Of a stretch of DNA of 64,000 nt, positions 62,199 through 64,000 are shown one piece after another. Made by a program: the position numbers and the translations under genes. The notes under the pieces are model-generated. The model made no database searches and was not told where the DNA came from. It saw only the letters and a program-made list of their open reading frames with translations. This DNA comes from Banduia mediterranea. Its GTDB lineage: Bacteria; Pseudomonadota; Gammaproteobacteria; Nevskiales; Nevskiaceae. Each line of letters starts with the position of its first letter. Position 1 is the stretch's first letter. The stretch covers positions 39,797 to 103,796 of the forward strand of contig NZ_JAVRIC010000014.1 in NCBI RefSeq assembly GCF_031846245.1, written 5' to 3'.

Positions 62199-62513
62199 GC
62201 TTGAGTTCTGAAAGTAATCGACCTGATTCTTCCAACGTCATTTCCGCGCGAGAATGAATTCTCAGTAATATACTGAATATAAATGTAAATTTATCGAAAC
62301 TTTGACCTGTGCAGGAACTGTGCAGATCATTTCGGTTCTGTGAAGCTGTTTGCATCATGTTCTGACCCCTTGGGGCGACGATAGCAACCGCAATTACCTC
62401 CCGATGGCTGTACTCCCGGCAGTGCCGTCGTTTCGCCCGGGGCAGATGGTACGTCTCGATACCGGACACAGTTGAAGCGCCACCTTCTGCAGCATCTCCG
62501 GCGCCACCGGTGG
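62199..62513. other. AT-rich intergenic region, no gene recognised
   Basis: About 62210-62340 is notably AT-rich compared with the rest of the window, and no open frame here looks like a protein. The right part (62400-62513) is probably what replaced the body of the RES toxin gene. Confidence 0.5.
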
Positions 62514-62582
62514 TATCGACGCCCACCTCGGCGTGTTGGCCCGGTAAAGAATTCGCACCGGCAGCAGCTTCGCCAGTTTCAC
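62514..62582 (-). pseudogene. Truncated RES-domain toxin
   Basis: Only the first 20-25 residues remain: a GTG start, then KLAKLLPVRILYRANTPRWA, which matches the N-terminus of RES-domain NAD-degrading toxins (LYRxHTPxWA). After the following SIPP the sequence no longer fits. The GTG overlaps the antitoxin stop (GTGA), as in intact Xre-RES pairs. The catalytic Arg/Tyr/Glu region is gone, so no toxin activity is expected. Confidence 0.6.
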
Positions 62583-62974
62583 CCGATCGCGCCCGCTTCC
62601 AGGGAACGGAGGTAGCGCATCACTGCCTCGGCCTTCCCCTCGGAAACCAAGCGGTCAGCCGTCTTCCGGTCGAAGTCCCGGATCGGATGGTTCTTGAACC
62701 AGAACAGCGCCTCATCGACACCCCCACGTAAATCGGCGGCGGCCTGTAACACGCGGACCGCATCGCGCATGTAGCCCTGTAGGTCCGGCGAATACGGGTT
62801 GTTACGCACCGTGTTCCGATGGACATGTGCCAGCTCGGCAACCACCTGTAGTGGGTAATCCAGCAGCTCGGCGAACTTCGTCGGCGAAATGTTTGCCGGT
62901 CGCATGTCGTCCTTGAGCCACCTTAGAACCGCGTCAAAAGACTTGGCATCGGGCTGCACCACTGCTCCACTCAT
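62579..62974 (-). CDS. Xre/MbcA/ParS-family antitoxin (DUF2384)
   Basis: The 131-residue protein has an N-terminal HTH-like region (SPTKFAELLDYPLQVVAELA then HVHRNTVRNNPYSPDLQ) and a C-terminal DUF2384 toxin-binding part (GVDEALFWFKNHPIRDFDRK, then TADRLVSEGKAEAVMRYL). The start at 62974 has GGAG eight bases upstream; longer in-frame starts reach 63058. Its toxin is truncated. Repeated GCACAAT motifs just upstream (near 63006-63025) may be its operator. Confidence 0.8.
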   Translation of the reverse strand: MSGAVVQPDAKSFDAVLRWLKDDMRPANISPTKFAELLDYPLQVVAELAHVHRNTVRNNPYSPDLQGYMRDAVRVLQAAADLRGGVDEALFWFKNHPIRDFDRKTADRLVSEGKAEAVMRYLRSLEAGAIG

Positions 62975-63005
62975 GCCCAGCTCCATCCAAACAGAGCACA
63001 TTATG

Positions 63006-63028
63006 TGCACAATATAAGCACAATCGGA
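63006..63028 (-). promoter_or_regulatory. Possible operator/promoter of the Xre antitoxin
   Basis: GTGCACAATATAAGCACAAT contains two direct copies of GCACAAT and a GTGCAC palindrome, located about 35-50 bases before the antitoxin start. The minus-strand TATATT could serve as a -10. This is a candidate autoregulatory site. Confidence 0.35.
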
Positions 63029-63119
63029 ATTTAGTCGTATATCCCGTAGGCGAGTCAAGGGCCGGCGTCAGCCGGGCATCGCGCACCCTTGGCACGGCGA
63101 AGGGGCAATACGGTGTGCC

Positions 63120-63500
63120 TTGGCAGTGACTGATGCAATTCGCCAGTCACAGCCACGGAAGACCGTCGTTGGAGTTATACCAGGCAAGCCTGATCAGAAC
63201 TGCCAATATGACATCGCCGGTGATACTACGGAGGAAGAGCACCTGTCGGCGGCAGGATTGACGGCAGCGGACGCACAGGCTTTTCTCGACGCTTTGGCTG
63301 CGTTCGCGCAACCGGTGACGATCCACTACTCGTGGCGACCGCAGTTGAGCGATCCCGCCGATGAGATGGTTTTGGAAACAGCCGTAAACGGACAAGCCAA
63401 CGCCCTGGTCACATTCAACCAGCGGGATTTTGGAAAGGCACCCGGGCAGTTTGGAATTGAGTTGTTGCTTCCTTCGGAAGCACTAAGGAGATCGCGATGA
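63120..63500 (+). pseudogene. N-terminally truncated PIN-domain toxin
   Basis: From about 63231 the frame reads EEEHLSAAGLTAADAQAFLD and later SDPADEMVLETAVNGQANAL, VTFNQRDFGKAP, FGIELLLPSEALRR, matching the C-terminal half of the PIN-family putative toxins. The N-terminal half with the first catalytic Asp (DTN) and the middle Glu is absent; the preceding 37 codons do not resemble a PIN fold. The stop overlaps the antitoxin ATG by four bases. The product is not expected to be an active nuclease. Confidence 0.6.
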
Positions 63501-63742
63501 AAGCTATTTCAACTTTCCCACTGCGCCTGCCACGTTCGATCAAGGCGGCGGTCGAAAAGGTCAGCAAGCAGGATGGCACCAGCATGAATCAGTTCGTCGC
63601 GACGACTGTCGCGGAAAAGCTGGCGGTGATGGATGCGGAACAGTTCTTCAAGGCGCGGCAAAGTCGTGCAGACTTGAAAAAGTTCGACGCGATCATGAAG
63701 CGTAAAAGTGGATTGCCACCCCGCGCCGGAGACGAAGCCTAA
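63497..63742 (+). CDS. Ribbon-helix-helix-type antitoxin
   Basis: This 81-residue protein has an N-terminal STFPLRLPRSIKAAVEKVSK and DGTSMNQFVATTVAEKLA, the strand and two helices of an RHH/HicB-like DNA-binding domain, and a basic C-terminus. Such proteins pair with PIN toxins in this order. It looks intact although its toxin gene has lost its 5' half. Confidence 0.8.
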   Translation: MKAISTFPLRLPRSIKAAVEKVSKQDGTSMNQFVATTVAEKLAVMDAEQFFKARQSRADLKKFDAIMKRKSGLPPRAGDEA

Positions 63743-63873
63743 AACAATCTTGCATGACCGCCGTCAGCGCAGAAGCGGCTCTTGTGCAGTTGTATGAAGT
63801 AGAAAAGGGATAGCCGCCCGACGCAAGTCCTTGTAAAACGAAGGTCGTCTAAGCTTTCGAGTACAGGGAACAA

Positions 63874-64000
63874 ATGAGAGCGACTATTCCAGCGGGGATT
63901 GTTGGGCTGCGTGGCCAAGTGGTCAATGCGGTGACCGTGGAAAGTGACGGTGTGATCGGCGTGTCGTACCGGCGCGACGCGCGGTTTGTACCGGTGGATA
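63874..64000 (+). CDS. Partial ORF at right edge, possibly a transposase N-terminus
   Basis: An ATG with AGGGAAC upstream opens 42 codons, beginning MRATIPAGIVGLRGQVVNAV and ending DARFVPVD at the window edge. The beginning vaguely resembles the N-termini of some ISL3-type transposases, but too little is present to decide. The location in an eroded accessory region supports a mobile element. Confidence 0.35.
   Translation, partial: MRATIPAGIVGLRGQVVNAVTVESDGVIGVSYRRDARFVPVD

Overview
The window is a high-GC, densely coded chromosomal segment from a Gram-negative bacterium. The gene content points to a gammaproteobacterium: a complete Na+-translocating NADH:quinone reductase operon, a pilMNOPQ-aroKB block divergent from a class A penicillin-binding protein, PlsB, GltBD, and a chorismatase of the XanB2/FkbO type. 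A relative of Nevskiales/Solimonadaceae or Xanthomonadales is my best guess; this is an inference from gene families, not a phylogeny. No rRNA, tRNA or CRISPR array was recognised.

Layout. (1) 1-4.3 kb: a multiheme electron-transfer locus. On the minus strand are an OmcA/MtrC-like decaheme lipoprotein and an overlapping MtrA/DmsE-like decaheme cytochrome that runs off the left edge. Divergent from them are a diheme cytochrome c and a NapC/NirT tetraheme quinol dehydrogenase. A near-perfect FNR/Anr box lies between the two operons. (2) 4.3-7.3 kb: a decayed gene that looks like a radical SAM protein, a UbiA-type prenyltransferase and an ABC1 (UbiB-like) kinase. (3) 7.4-13.3 kb: nqrABCDEF, closed by a strong terminator. 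(4) 13.5-18.4 kb: mnmG, a YgjP-like metallopeptidase, a WYL regulator and parB, without the usual rsmG and parA between them. (5) 18.5-25.8 kb: folE, an acyl-ACP desaturase, a catalytically degenerate SDR, acylphosphatase, an alpha/beta-hydrolase pseudogene, eutBC without eutA or shell genes, and two convergent PAP2 phosphatases. (6) 25.9-36.5 kb: gltBD, a toxin-antitoxin pair with an eroded PIN toxin, an MgtC-like protein, then dgt, aroB and aroK. (7) 36.5-45.8 kb: an Ig-like lipoprotein inserted between aroK and pilQPONM, and the divergent PBP1A. (8) 45.9-60.8 kb: a conserved hypothetical, an FKBP isomerase, plsB, a DUF4112 protein, an ACE-like M2 peptidase, an Amt-GGDEF fusion, a YiiX-like hydrolase, glutathionyl-hydroquinone reductase and YceH bracketed by inverted copies of a small repeat, glpK, and the chorismatase. 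(9) 60.8-64 kb: an accessory, eroding tail with fragments of a VOC protein and an HTH regulator, an HdeD-like membrane protein, a glycine-zipper lipoprotein, two toxin-antitoxin loci with truncated toxins, and a partial ORF at the edge.

Two themes stand out. The first is respiration around the quinone pool: Nqr feeds quinone, the NapC-type protein can draw electrons out toward periplasmic and outer-membrane decahemes, and UbiA, ABC1 and chorismatase proteins may supply or support quinones. The second is repeated gene decay. All three toxin-antitoxin loci keep an apparently intact antitoxin while the toxin is truncated or has lost catalytic residues, and at least three other genes survive only as fragments. 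The best candidates for unusual biology are the FNR-linked cytochrome locus, the Amt-GGDEF fusion, the Ig-like lipoprotein inside the pilus-shikimate operon, and the antitoxin-only loci.
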